Assembly: GCF_003265325.1 (NCBI RefSeq)
Contig: NZ_QGNX01000001.1
Span: 1,054,001-1,118,000, forward strand
DNA from: Oceanibium sediminis
Lineage (GTDB): Bacteria > Pseudomonadota > Alphaproteobacteria > Rhodobacterales > Rhodobacteraceae
Length of the DNA: 64,000 nt
Direction of reading: 5' to 3'
The position numbers and the translations under genes were made by a program. Below, one piece after another: positions 1 through 8,522 of this stretch. Within the stretch, counting starts at the first letter, position 1; each line of letters starts with the position of its first letter. The notes beneath the pieces are model-generated. The model saw only the letters and a list, made by a program, of their open reading frames with translations. It ran no database searches and was not told where the DNA came from.

Positions 1-1
1 T

Positions 2-856
2 CATCAATGCGACGCGCGGATGGTCGAGCACCGTTTCCTGAAGCGGTTGGTCTGCCACCAGTGCGGCGAAAGCGCCCCGCTGCCCGAGGCCTGCCCGAGT
101 TGCGAGGCGAAGGACAGGCTCGTCGCGCTGGGCCCCGGCGTGGAGCGTGTGGCCGAAGAGGCGCTGGCGCTGTTCCCCGAGGCGCGCATCGCGGTGCTGT
201 CCTCGGACCAGATGGAAAGCACCCGTGCGCTGAAGGCACGGATCGAGGAAATCGCCGCCGGGGGGGCGGACATCATCATCGGCACGCAGATCGTCGCCAA
301 GGGGCACAACTTCCCCTTGCTGACGCTGGTCGGCGTGGTGGACGCGGACCTTGGCCTGATGGGGGGCGACCTGCGCGGGGCGGAGCGGACGTTCCAGCTG
401 ATCCGCCAGGTGGCGGGCCGGGCCGGGCGCGCGGAAAAGCCCGGCATCGCGATGTTGCAGACCTACCAGCCCGAGCACGCGGTGATAAAGGCGATCCTGT
501 CCGGCGAGGAGGAGGATTTCTGGCGTGCCGAGGCCGCTTCGCGCGAAGCGGCGGGGATGCCGCCGTTCGGGCGTCTTGCCGGGGTGATCATCTCCGGTCC
601 GGACGAGGCGAAGGTGTTCCAGCTGGGCCGCGAGCTGGCCCGCACCGCCGCCCCGCTGCAGGCGCTGGGCGCGCAGGTCTTCGGCCCCGTCGCGGCACCC
701 GTCGCCCGTATCCGGGGGCGCACGCGGGTGCGCCTGCTGGTCAAGGCGCCGCGCGGCGTGGCGCTGCAAAACGCGCTGGCCGCCTGGCGGGACGGCGTCA
801 AACCGCCCAGCAACACGCGCATCGTCATCGACATAGACCCGCAAAGCTTCTTCTGA
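2..856 (+). CDS. priA: Primosomal protein N' (PriA helicase), 3' part
   Basis: This is the C-terminal part of the replication-restart helicase PriA, which loads the replicative helicase at stalled forks. The gene enters from outside the window; the frame is open from base 2. Visible are CxxC zinc-binding pairs at the beginning (HQCDAR, CHQCGE, CPSC), then the second helicase lobe with the motif V-type stretch GTQIVAKGHNFP, the motif VI-type QVAGRAGR, and the C-terminal domain ending in IDPQSFF. The 5' half with Walker A is missing because of the window edge. It stands 76 bases before the aminotransferase gene. The family call is secure from the motifs. Confidence 0.95.
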   Translation, partial: HQCDARMVEHRFLKRLVCHQCGESAPLPEACPSCEAKDRLVALGPGVERVAEEALALFPEARIAVLSSDQMESTRALKARIEEIAAGGADIIIGTQIVAKGHNFPLLTLVGVVDADLGLMGGDLRGAERTFQLIRQVAGRAGRAEKPGIAMLQTYQPEHAVIKAILSGEEEDFWRAEAASREAAGMPPFGRLAGVIISGPDEAKVFQLGRELARTAAPLQALGAQVFGPVAAPVARIRGRTRVRLLVKAPRGVALQNALAAWRDGVKPPSNTRIVIDIDPQSFF

Positions 857-932
857 GCTATTTCGCGCACTGGAAATGCCCGCGTCCGCACGCTAGACGA
901 GTTGGCAACCGTTTTCACAAAGGCCACTCGCC

Positions 933-2027
933 ATGACGACCCCTGACGCCCCCGTTCCCGGCCCCGGCATTCTGACGATCGCCCCCTATGTCGCGGGCGA
1001 AAGCGCGACCGAGGGCGCGAACACCGTCACCAAGCTGAGCGCGAACGAAAACCCCCATGGCCCCAGCGAAAAGGCCAGGGACGCGGTGCGGCGCGTGGCC
1101 GAGGAAATGCAGCTCTATCCCGAAAGCGACCACCTGGGCCTGCGCAGCGCGATTGGCGAGGTGCACGGACTGGACCCCGCGCGGATCGTCTGCGGCGCGG
1201 GCTCGGACGAGTTGATCTCGCTCTTGTGCAACGCCTACGCGGGGCAGGGGCGCGAGGTGATCTATACCGAGCACGGTTTCGCGATGTACCCGATTTCCGC
1301 GCTGGCGTCGGGGGCGACGCCGGTCAAGGTGGCGGAATGCGCGCGTCATGCGGACGTGGCCGCGATCCTGGCGGCTGTGACGGAGGCGACGGGCATCGTC
1401 TTCCTCGCCAACCCGAACAACCCCACGGGCACGATGGTCAGCGACACTGCGCTGAAAACGCTGGCCGAGGGGCTGCCGCGCCACGTGATGCTGGTGCTCG
1501 ACGGTGCCTATGCCGAATACGTTCCCGGATACGACGGCGGCGCGGCGCTGGTGGATGCGCATCCGAACGTGGTGATGACGCGCACCTTCTCCAAGCTTTA
1601 CGGGCTGGGCGGGCTGCGGGTGGGCTGGATGTATGCCCAGCCCGGGATCATCGACGTGATGAACCGGATGCGCGGGCCGTTCAACGTCAGCTCCGCCGGG
1701 CTGGCCGCCGCCGAGGCCGCGATGCGGGACCGCGCCTGGGTCGAGCACTGCCGTATGGAGAACGAGACCTGGCGCGCCTTCCTGACCGAAGAGTTGCGCG
1801 CCATCGGCCTGCCGACCGATGACAGCCAGGCGAACTTCGTCCTGCCGGAATTCCCCAGCGAAGCCATGGCAAAGGCTGCCGATGCGCGGCTTAGGGCGCA
1901 TGGGATCATCGTGCGCGCGGTGGGCGGATACGGCCTGCCCCGCCACCTGCGGATCACCGTCGGGGACGAGGTCGCCTGCCGCCGGGTGGTCGCGATCCTC
2001 AAGGAATTCATGGAGCAACCCGCATGA
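933..2027 (+). CDS. hisC: Histidinol-phosphate / aromatic aminotransferase (HisC-like, PLP fold type I)
   Basis: A 364-residue PLP-dependent aminotransferase of the HisC family. It shows LSANENPHGPS near residue 35, the NPNNPTG motif near residue 160, and the PLP lysine in TRTFSKLYGLGGLRVGW near residue 225. Known family members convert imidazole-acetol phosphate to histidinol phosphate, and many also transaminate prephenate or phenylpyruvate. The stop overlaps the start of the prephenate dehydrogenase gene by four bases (ATGA), and no his gene is nearby. A role in tyrosine/phenylalanine synthesis is therefore at least as likely as one in histidine synthesis; that is inference from context. 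Confidence 0.9.
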   Translation: MTTPDAPVPGPGILTIAPYVAGESATEGANTVTKLSANENPHGPSEKARDAVRRVAEEMQLYPESDHLGLRSAIGEVHGLDPARIVCGAGSDELISLLCNAYAGQGREVIYTEHGFAMYPISALASGATPVKVAECARHADVAAILAAVTEATGIVFLANPNNPTGTMVSDTALKTLAEGLPRHVMLVLDGAYAEYVPGYDGGAALVDAHPNVVMTRTFSKLYGLGGLRVGWMYAQPGIIDVMNRMRGPFNVSSAGLAAAEAAMRDRAWVEHCRMENETWRAFLTEELRAIGLPTDDSQANFVLPEFPSEAMAKAADARLRAHGIIVRAVGGYGLPRHLRITVGDEVACRRVVAILKEFMEQPA

Positions 2028-2947
2028 ACCTGCCCTATCGGCACATCGCGCTGATCGGGATCGGGCTGATCGCCTCGTCCATCAGCCATGCCGCCCGCCG
2101 CGCCGGGTTCGACGGGCGCATCACGGGGGCCGCGCGCTCAGCCGAAACTCGGGACGCGGCGCTGCGCCTTGGCCTGTGCGACCAGGTTTTCGCCAGCAAC
2201 GCCGAGGCGGTGGAAGGCGCGGACCTGGTGATCCTCTGCGTGCCGGTGGGCGTGATGGGGGCGGTGGCGGCCGAGATCGCCCCCCACCTGGCCGAGGGTG
2301 CGACGGTTTCGGACGTCGGCTCGGTCAAGGCCGCGGTGATCGAGGCGGTCGCCCCGGAATTGCCGGAGCACGTGGATTTCATCCCCGCGCACCCGATCGC
2401 GGGCACGGAATATTCCGGGCCCGAGGCGGGGTTCGCCTCGCTGTTCGACAACCGCTGGTGCCTGTTCACCCCGACCGAGGGGACCGATCCGGGCAAGCTG
2501 GACGACCTGATTGCCTTCTGGCGCGCGCTGGGCGCGAAGACGGACGTGATGGACCCCGCGCACCACGACCTGGTGCTGGCCGTTACCAGCCACGCGCCGC
2601 ACCTGATCGCCTACACGATGGTCGGCGTCGCGGACGACCTGCGCCGGGTGACCGAGAACGAGGTCATCAACTATTCCGCCGCCGGTTTCCGGGATTTCAC
2701 GCGGATCGCCGCCTCGGACCCGACGATGTGGCGGGACGTGTTCCTGTCCAACAAGGCGGCGACGCTGGAAATCCTCGGTCGGTTCACCGAAGAGCTGTTC
2801 GCCCTGCAACGCGCGATCCGTCGCGGTGACGGGGATCATCTGCACGCCTATTTCACCCGCACCCGCGCGATCCGTCGCGGCATCATCGATGCGGGCCAGG
2901 ACACCAACGCACCGGACTTCGGGCGAACCCCGAAGCCGGGGGAATAG
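2024..2947 (+). CDS. tyrC: Prephenate/arogenate dehydrogenase
   Basis: A 307-residue NAD(P)-dependent dehydrogenase of the TyrA/TyrC family, which oxidatively decarboxylates prephenate or arogenate in tyrosine synthesis. The N-terminal Rossmann motif GIGLIASS starts near residue 11. HPIAGTEYSGPEAG near residue 125 is the typical active-site segment, and the helical dimerisation half follows (TSHAPHLIAYTMV). The ATG overlaps the aminotransferase stop, so the two are almost certainly translated from one message. A cytosolic two-step tyrosine branch is implied; prephenate versus arogenate preference cannot be told from sequence by eye. Confidence 0.92.
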   Translation: MNLPYRHIALIGIGLIASSISHAARRAGFDGRITGAARSAETRDAALRLGLCDQVFASNAEAVEGADLVILCVPVGVMGAVAAEIAPHLAEGATVSDVGSVKAAVIEAVAPELPEHVDFIPAHPIAGTEYSGPEAGFASLFDNRWCLFTPTEGTDPGKLDDLIAFWRALGAKTDVMDPAHHDLVLAVTSHAPHLIAYTMVGVADDLRRVTENEVINYSAAGFRDFTRIAASDPTMWRDVFLSNKAATLEILGRFTEELFALQRAIRRGDGDHLHAYFTRTRAIRRGIIDAGQDTNAPDFGRTPKPGE

Positions 2948-2963
2948 CGGGAAAGGATCCTCC

Positions 2964-3599
2964 ATGCTGCTCAGCCGTGCCGCCAGGGCGCTTGCCCTTC
3001 TTGCCGCCCTTGGGTCCTGCGGGATCGGCGGCTCCAGCGGCGAGCGGCTGGCCCGCTCCCTCGACCTGCCGAGCGAGGTGGGCGGTATCTGCGGCAACGG
3101 GCGCATCATCGGCATCGAGATGGAGGACTTGGGCAACCCCGGCGGCGGCTGCGGGATCAAGAAACCGGTGCGCGTCTATGCCGTCGGCGGCGTGCGCCTG
3201 TCCCCCACCGCGAGGATCAACTGCGATGCGGCCCAGGCCATGCTGGAATGGGTCGACGGGCACGCCCAGCCGGTGGCGAACAAGACGGGGACGCAACTGG
3301 TCAGCATCAATGTCGCGGCATCATACGCCTGCCGCCGGCGCAACAACCGGCCCTCGGGGAAGCTGTCGGAGCATGCGAAGGGCCATGCCCTCGACCTTTA
3401 TTCGTTCACCTTTGCCAATGGCGATACGGCCAGCGTGCTGAAAGACTACAACTCCGGGCGCTACAAGAAACTGATGCAGCGGTTCCACAAACAGGCCTGC
3501 GGCCCCTTCGGCGTCGTGCTCGGGCCGCGCGCGGACCGGCATCACCGGGATCACTTCCACTTCGACATTTCCAACCGGCGGCGGCCCTACTGCCGCTGA
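2964..3599 (+). CDS. Extensin-like C-terminal domain lipoprotein
   Basis: A 211-residue protein starting at the ATG at 2964. This start places a basic n-region, a hydrophobic stretch and a lipobox-like LGSC at the N-terminus, suggesting a lipoprotein. The rest matches the extensin-like C domain of Proteobacteria: GGGCGIKKPV, conserved cysteines, SEHAKGHALD and HHRDHFHFD. The histidine and aspartate pattern resembles D-Ala-D-Ala metallopeptidases of the M15 type, so a cell-wall hydrolase role is plausible but unproven. An in-frame extension reaches back to 2826 but would lie inside tyrC and lacks a signal sequence. It follows tyrC by 16 bases and may be co-transcribed. Confidence 0.85.
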   Translation: MLLSRAARALALLAALGSCGIGGSSGERLARSLDLPSEVGGICGNGRIIGIEMEDLGNPGGGCGIKKPVRVYAVGGVRLSPTARINCDAAQAMLEWVDGHAQPVANKTGTQLVSINVAASYACRRRNNRPSGKLSEHAKGHALDLYSFTFANGDTASVLKDYNSGRYKKLMQRFHKQACGPFGVVLGPRADRHHRDHFHFDISNRRRPYCR

Positions 3600-3603
3600 G
3601 TCG

Positions 3604-4611
3604 TCAGTTCATGCGCGGCGCGCGCCCGATCGGGATCGGGCCGAGGCGCGCCGTCCCCCCCTTGAAGGTCAGCGTGACGTCCAGCCGGTCCGTCTCGCCC
3701 GTGGCGCGGGCCAGAAGGGCCAGGGCGGTTTCCGCCGAGCTGGCCATGTCTGGCGGGATCCAGCCGCCGCGCACCGCCACGTCCAGCATCTGCGGCCAGT
3801 TGCGCGCGATGATGTTGAGCGAGCCTTCCGCGTAGCCGAGCTCATCCGCGTCCAGCCGCCCGGTGACGGTCAGGCGCATGATTCCCCATTCGAAGGTGAT
3901 GTTCCCGACGTTCAGCGTCTCGAGGTCGGGCGGCCCCTGTTCCACCGCGTAGCGGTTCCACGGCCCGGAATAGACCGGCGTCACCCTTATGTCGGCGCGC
4001 GTCACCGCGGGGGGCAGCAGGTCCGCGGGGTCCAGCGTTGCCTTCAGCGCTCGGGGCAGGCGCAAGGCGTTGGCCTTCAGGCTGATGTCATAGGCGTTGT
4101 CGGGGCCTGCACCGTCGGGCGTTTCGCGCACCGCGAGCTGCCCGTCGGCGAGGCCCGCGGTCCAGCCGAGGGAGCTTTGCGCCGAGATTCCGTCAAGCTC
4201 GATCCGTGCCTCCTTCAGCGCCAGCGCGGGGGTCGCGGACAGGCGGACCGAGCCGCGCATCCGTCGGCTCGCGATGGTGATCCGCTCCGCCGGGCTGGCG
4301 ATGGTCTGCGTCTCGGGCCAGACGGCGATCACATGCGTCGGTGTGTAGCTGAGGGCGAGGATCTGGAACATCGGCGCAGACCAGGACCAGCCGGAATGGG
4401 GATCGGCCAGGTTCAGCTCGGTGATGATCGTGTCGAATCGGTTTGGAAAGCCGGTGACGCGCAGGTCCTCAACGTCGGCGACCCAGCCCGCCGCGCGCTG
4501 CTGCTCGAGCCAGCCGGTAAGGGCGGCGTGTTTCGCCGATGAGCCGACGAACCAGTAGCCCCCCCAGCCGAAGGCGAGGGCAAGGACCAGGATCAGAAGG
4601 TTGCGCATCAT
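3604..4611 (-). CDS. DUF2125 domain protein
   Basis: A 335-residue protein with an N-terminal hydrophobic anchor (residues about 4-22, LLILVLALAFGWGGYWF) followed by a soluble, probably periplasmic domain. The opening after the anchor and the later FPNRFDT segment match the DUF2125 family of alphaproteobacteria, whose function is unknown. It is convergent with the extensin-like gene (four bases between stops) and divergent from the cyclotransferase gene, with 73 bases between start codons for both promoters. Confidence 0.8.
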   Translation of the reverse strand: MMRNLLILVLALAFGWGGYWFVGSSAKHAALTGWLEQQRAAGWVADVEDLRVTGFPNRFDTIITELNLADPHSGWSWSAPMFQILALSYTPTHVIAVWPETQTIASPAERITIASRRMRGSVRLSATPALALKEARIELDGISAQSSLGWTAGLADGQLAVRETPDGAGPDNAYDISLKANALRLPRALKATLDPADLLPPAVTRADIRVTPVYSGPWNRYAVEQGPPDLETLNVGNITFEWGIMRLTVTGRLDADELGYAEGSLNIIARNWPQMLDVAVRGGWIPPDMASSAETALALLARATGETDRLDVTLTFKGGTARLGPIPIGRAPRMN

Positions 4612-4684
4612 CAGGGGGGCCTTTCCGCTTGGCGCCGTTCGGGCTATATCAGCCGACGGCGCGACTGGACAGAGGGGGCGTGCG

Positions 4685-5260
4685 ATGGACTGGGCTCATG
4701 CCGAACTGGCGGAGGTGGACCCGGGCAAAGGGTTCTGGGTCTTCGCCTATGGCTCGTTGATGTGGAACCCCGGTTTCACGGTCGAGTCCCGCACGCTGGC
4801 GCATCTGCCGGGGTATCGGCGCAGCTTCTGCATGTCGTCCATCGTCTATCGCGGCACGCCCGAGGCGCCGGGGCTCGTCCTTGCGCTGGATCGGGCCGAG
4901 GGGGAGGGATGCTCCGGCGTGGCCTATCGCGTCGCGCCCGAATGCGGCGAGGAGGCGCTGGCCTATCTTCGCGAGCGTGAGCTGGTGTCCTCCGCCTACC
5001 GGGAGGTCCTGGCCGAGGTGCATCTGGACGATGACGGCAGCCACCGCACCGCGCTCGCCTACGTGATGGATCGCGACCACGCGCAGTATTGCGGCACGCT
5101 CAGCGCCGATGAGCAGGCGGAGATCATCGCCCGCGCCGCCGGTCCGGCGGGCAGCAACCGGGAATACCTGATGAATACCGCGCAGGCGCTGCACCGGCTC
5201 GGGCTGGAGGATGCCGCGCTGTTCGACCTGGTCGAAAGGGTCCGCCGCCTGCCGTTGTGA
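4685..5260 (+). CDS. chaC: Gamma-glutamylcyclotransferase (ChaC-like)
   Basis: A 191-residue protein of the ChaC family, which cleaves glutathione to 5-oxoproline and Cys-Gly. The hallmark FAYGSLMWNPGF lies near residue 20, followed by PGYRRSFCM and LALDRAEG. The start at 4685 is chosen because GAGGGGG stands just upstream and the family motif follows at the usual distance; the longer frame from 4601 overlaps the divergent DUF2125 start. Cytosolic glutathione turnover is the expected role. Confidence 0.88.
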   Translation: MDWAHAELAEVDPGKGFWVFAYGSLMWNPGFTVESRTLAHLPGYRRSFCMSSIVYRGTPEAPGLVLALDRAEGEGCSGVAYRVAPECGEEALAYLRERELVSSAYREVLAEVHLDDDGSHRTALAYVMDRDHAQYCGTLSADEQAEIIARAAGPAGSNREYLMNTAQALHRLGLEDAALFDLVERVRRLPL

Positions 5261-5525
5261 TCCGCGCGCGCTGAGCCACAGGCAAGATCGGCAATGCTGA
5301 TGCGCGCCCCGCGGGGAGAGAGCGCATTGGCGCGTTTCCGGCCGGGGCTGGTCAGCTTCCGCCGTTCGGCTGACCTCCGGCCCGATGCGGGCAGCCGTCA
5401 AACACGTCGTCTTGCGCCTTGACCTGGCGCCCGAGGCCTTAACACCCCTCGGCGTGGATTCATCCACGGCGGAACCGGCATCCGTGCCGTAACCGAGAGA
5501 CGGGGCAGGCACCCAGCCCTGATAG
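5261..5525. other. Intergenic region without recognised gene
   Basis: These 265 bases separate the end of the cyclotransferase gene from the end of the LysM/solute-binding gene, which converge here. I see no convincing reading frame and no hairpin with a T-run. Confidence 0.5.
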
Positions 5526-6866
5526 CTACATCCCGCTTGATGTCAGATGCGCATTGACGATCCCGTACCAGGTTCCCGTTTCGACCAGTTGGCCGAGGCC
5601 CTGGTTCAGCCGGGCGATTGCCGCCGCCCCCGTCGGGTCGCCCCGCAGGGCGACGGCGCGCAGCCGGTCGATCCTCGTCAGGTTCTCAAGCACGATCAGT
5701 GGGTTCTTCAGGGTCATGCCGGTCACGATCGCCCGCGCGAGCGTTGCGTCGAGCGAGGCGATATCGACCTCCCCCGCATCCAGCGCCTCGAGGCAGGCGC
5801 GCGGCGAGGGGCGGTGCTCCAGCGTCAGCGCGTCGGGCAGCAGGCCCGCGTCCTGCAGGTCCTGGACCGGGTAGCCGGCGGGGCGGCAGACGCGCGCCCC
5901 GGCGATGTCGGCCAGGGTCCGCACCTCCGCGAAGGGGCTGTCGGCGCGGGAAAAGAACTCCGTCACATGCTCATAAAGGCTGTCCGAGACGATGTAGGTC
6001 TCGCAAAGCCGCCGCTCCCGCGCGCGTTGCTGGGGGGCGGTGCAGTCGGGCATGATCCAGGGGAAGGAAAAGGCGAAGCCGCCGCGCGGCAGGATGATGT
6101 CGAGATGCGCGTCGCGATCATTGACGAAGCCGATTTCCAGCGGCCCGCCGGGCGTTTGCGAGAAGGCGGCGAGGATCAGTTCCGTCACCATGCCGCCATC
6201 GCCCTTGTCGGGGTCGATGAACGGAAGATAGGGCGCGCCGGTCAGCACATGGACCGGGGCTTGCAGGTCCGGCGTGGCGGGCTTCCGGGTAGGCTGTGCG
6301 GCGGATGGCTCGCGCAGCATGTCACCTGCCGTTGCCGAGGTGGTGACGACCTTCGGCCCGGAAATGGCCTGCGTCGCCCCGTCGTCATCGGCGGAGATCA
6401 GGAACGACAGCCCGGATGCGCTGCCGGGCGCGGAGCGGGTCAGGACGGCGGGGGGCGAGGGCGGATGCGGCGCGGCAAGCGGTGGCGGCGGCGGGCCGAT
6501 CCGTTCCGCCATGGCCGGGTTCGCGCTGGTGTCGCAGGGAATGGTCAGCCGAAGCCCCGCCACGATGATGTTGGGATTGCGCCCGACGAGGCTTCGGTTG
6601 GCGCGATACACCTCCGACGCGCGGTTCTGATCGCCGAGGTAGCGTTCGGCGATGGTGCCAAGCGAATCGCCTTCGCGCACGACATGCACTGGGCAGCTGC
6701 CCGGCCAGATGGGCGGCGCCGGCGAATCGGACGCGGCCGCCAGTTCCATCGCCGTGGCGGGCATCACGGGCGCGGACTGCGCCCAGGCGCCTGCCGCGCC
6801 GAGCGTGAACAGCAGGATGAGGCCACCGACAAGCGTGTGGCGCGGGTTCTGCCTGACGCTGAGCAA
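5526..6866 (-). CDS. LysM domain plus periplasmic solute-binding (SBP family 3-like) protein
   Basis: A 446-residue exported protein. A signal peptide (about residues 1-30, ending AWAQS) is followed by a LysM module at about 59-110 (VHVVREGDSLGTIAERYLG, then NPNIIVAGLRLTIPC). A proline/alanine-rich linker runs to about residue 200. The C-terminal 240 residues resemble an amino-acid-type solute-binding protein (PYLPFIDPDKGDGGMVTELI, later AGARVCRPAGYPVQDL). LysM modules bind peptidoglycan, so a wall-tethered binding or sensor protein is the simplest reading. No transporter genes are adjacent. The domain fusion is unusual, and the solute-binding call is by pattern only. Confidence 0.75.
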   Translation of the reverse strand: MLSVRQNPRHTLVGGLILLFTLGAAGAWAQSAPVMPATAMELAAASDSPAPPIWPGSCPVHVVREGDSLGTIAERYLGDQNRASEVYRANRSLVGRNPNIIVAGLRLTIPCDTSANPAMAERIGPPPPPLAAPHPPSPPAVLTRSAPGSASGLSFLISADDDGATQAISGPKVVTTSATAGDMLREPSAAQPTRKPATPDLQAPVHVLTGAPYLPFIDPDKGDGGMVTELILAAFSQTPGGPLEIGFVNDRDAHLDIILPRGGFAFSFPWIMPDCTAPQQRARERRLCETYIVSDSLYEHVTEFFSRADSPFAEVRTLADIAGARVCRPAGYPVQDLQDAGLLPDALTLEHRPSPRACLEALDAGEVDIASLDATLARAIVTGMTLKNPLIVLENLTRIDRLRAVALRGDPTGAAAIARLNQGLGQLVETGTWYGIVNAHLTSSGM

Positions 6867-6930
6867 TTCGCGACTCCTGACCTGATCCGTACGGCCCGGT
6901 CAGCATAGGGGGCAAACGCCGAATAAATCG

Positions 6931-7407
6931 TTAAGGCCCGGGGGTCGTCCGGCTGCGGACCGTCAGCATCATGCCCTTCGCGCCGATCACCTCGATCCGC
7001 GTGCCCGCTTCGGCGGGGGCGGCAAGGCGGGCGCGCCAGTGCACCCCGTCGATTTCCACCGTGGCTTCCCCGTCGGTCGATGACAGCAGGGTGCCGTGGC
7101 GCCCCACCATCTGCGCGCCGCGATCGTTCAGCGTCGAAACCGGCGCACCGCCGTCGCCGAAGCGGCGCACGATGAGCCGCCCGGTGAAGGTCGCCGCGAC
7201 CGCAAGGCTGCCGTAAAGCGCGAGCTGCACTTCCCCAGGCATCGTCGGCGCCATGCCGAGCAGGACCGCCATGGCGATTGCCGCCAGTCCCGGCCAGATC
7301 AGGAAGAACGACAGGGTCAGCATCTCCAGCGCCATGAGCGTGACGCCGAAGGCCACCCACCACCAAGGCGACAGGCCTTCGAGCAGGTCGAAGAAGGGCC
7401 AGTCCAT
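6931..7407 (-). CDS. NfeD-like membrane protein
   Basis: A 158-residue protein with three or so transmembrane helices in the first 85 residues (PWWWVAFGVTLMALEML, LAAIAMAVLLGM, LYGSLAVAATF). A C-terminal OB-fold-like domain starts near GAQMVGRHG. This is the short NfeD type. The gene begins four bases after the SPFH gene stop on the same strand. NfeD and SPFH/stomatin genes are a well-known pair, thought to act together in membrane microdomain or membrane-protein quality control. Confidence 0.88.
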   Translation of the reverse strand: MDWPFFDLLEGLSPWWWVAFGVTLMALEMLTLSFFLIWPGLAAIAMAVLLGMAPTMPGEVQLALYGSLAVAATFTGRLIVRRFGDGGAPVSTLNDRGAQMVGRHGTLLSSTDGEATVEIDGVHWRARLAAPAEAGTRIEVIGAKGMMLTVRSRTTPGP

Positions 7408-7411
7408 CGCG

Positions 7412-8338
7412 TCAGCCGCCCTTGGGCCGGCTGACCGCGTCGGCGATGTCGCGGATGCCCTGGATCGAGCCGATCAGGCTGGCCGCCTCGAGCGGGATCA
7501 TCACCGTCTTGGCGCTGGGGGAACTGGCGATCTGCTGCAGGGCTTCGGTGTAGCGCTGGGCGACGAAGTAGTTCACGGCTTGCACGTCGCCCGCCGCGAT
7601 CGCTTCGGACACCATGCGCGTCGCTTCCGCCTCGGCCCGTGCCTCACGCTCGCGCGCTTCCGCGTCCAGGAAGGCGGCTTCGCGCCGGCCCTCCGCCTCG
7701 CGGATCTGGGCTTCGCGCTCACCCTCGGCCTTGAGGATGGCGGATTGCTTCTGCCCCTCGGCCATCAGGATCTCGGCCCGGCGGTCGCGTTCCGCCTTCA
7801 TCTGGCGGCCCATCGCCTCGGTGATGTCCTGGGGCGGGGCGAGGTCCTTGATCTCCACCCGCGTGACCTTGACCCCCCAGGGGTTGGAGGCCTGGTCGAT
7901 CACCGTCAGCAGCTTGGAGTTGATCACGTCGCGGTTGGACAGGCTTTCGTCCAGATCCATCGCCCCGATCACGGCGCGGATGTTGGTCTGGCTGAGGTTG
8001 GACAGCGCGTGTTCCAGGTTGCGCACCTCGTAAGCGGCCTGGGCGGCATCGACGACCTGGTAGAAGGCCACCGCATCGGCGCGCACCATGGCGTTGTCCT
8101 TGGTGATCACCTCCTGGCTGTCGATGTCCAGAACGGTTTCCATCATGTTGATGCGCGCGCCGACCTTGTCCATGATGGGGATCAGGAACCGCAGCCCCGG
8201 CTTCAGGGTACGGGTGTAGCGCCCAAACCGCTCGACGGTCCATTCCTCGCCCTGGGGGACGGATTTGACCATCATGTAGATAAGGACCGCCGCGAAAACC
8301 AGTATGGCGACGGCGGGCGCACCGAAGGCGTCGAGCAT
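7412..8338 (-). CDS. qmcA: SPFH domain / band 7 protein (QmcA, stomatin-like)
   Basis: A 308-residue membrane-anchored SPFH protein. One N-terminal transmembrane helix (about 8-24) is followed by the SPFH domain (VPQGEEWTVERFGRY at about 27-41, then PGLRFLIPIMDKV). A charged Ala/Glu/Arg coiled-coil region at about 190-260 is typical of oligomerisation. It heads the SPFH-NfeD pair. Upstream (8339-8400) is AT-rich and is likely to hold the promoter. Confidence 0.92.
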   Translation of the reverse strand: MLDAFGAPAVAILVFAAVLIYMMVKSVPQGEEWTVERFGRYTRTLKPGLRFLIPIMDKVGARINMMETVLDIDSQEVITKDNAMVRADAVAFYQVVDAAQAAYEVRNLEHALSNLSQTNIRAVIGAMDLDESLSNRDVINSKLLTVIDQASNPWGVKVTRVEIKDLAPPQDITEAMGRQMKAERDRRAEILMAEGQKQSAILKAEGEREAQIREAEGRREAAFLDAEAREREARAEAEATRMVSEAIAAGDVQAVNYFVAQRYTEALQQIASSPSAKTVMIPLEAASLIGSIQGIRDIADAVSRPKGG

Positions 8339-8522
8339 GAAAGTCCCTCATTCCTGACTTATTATGCACAAGATATGGATACTTGTTGGCGGGGGCGCAA
8401 CAAAGCACATGTAAACCGAGTGAAATTCGCCACCTGGGCCATTCGGCGTTGGACAGGCCCCTCTCACTGGGTAGAGTGCCTTAAAAGCGCTGGGAAAACA
8501 GCTTTTTTCGAGGTCGAAACCC

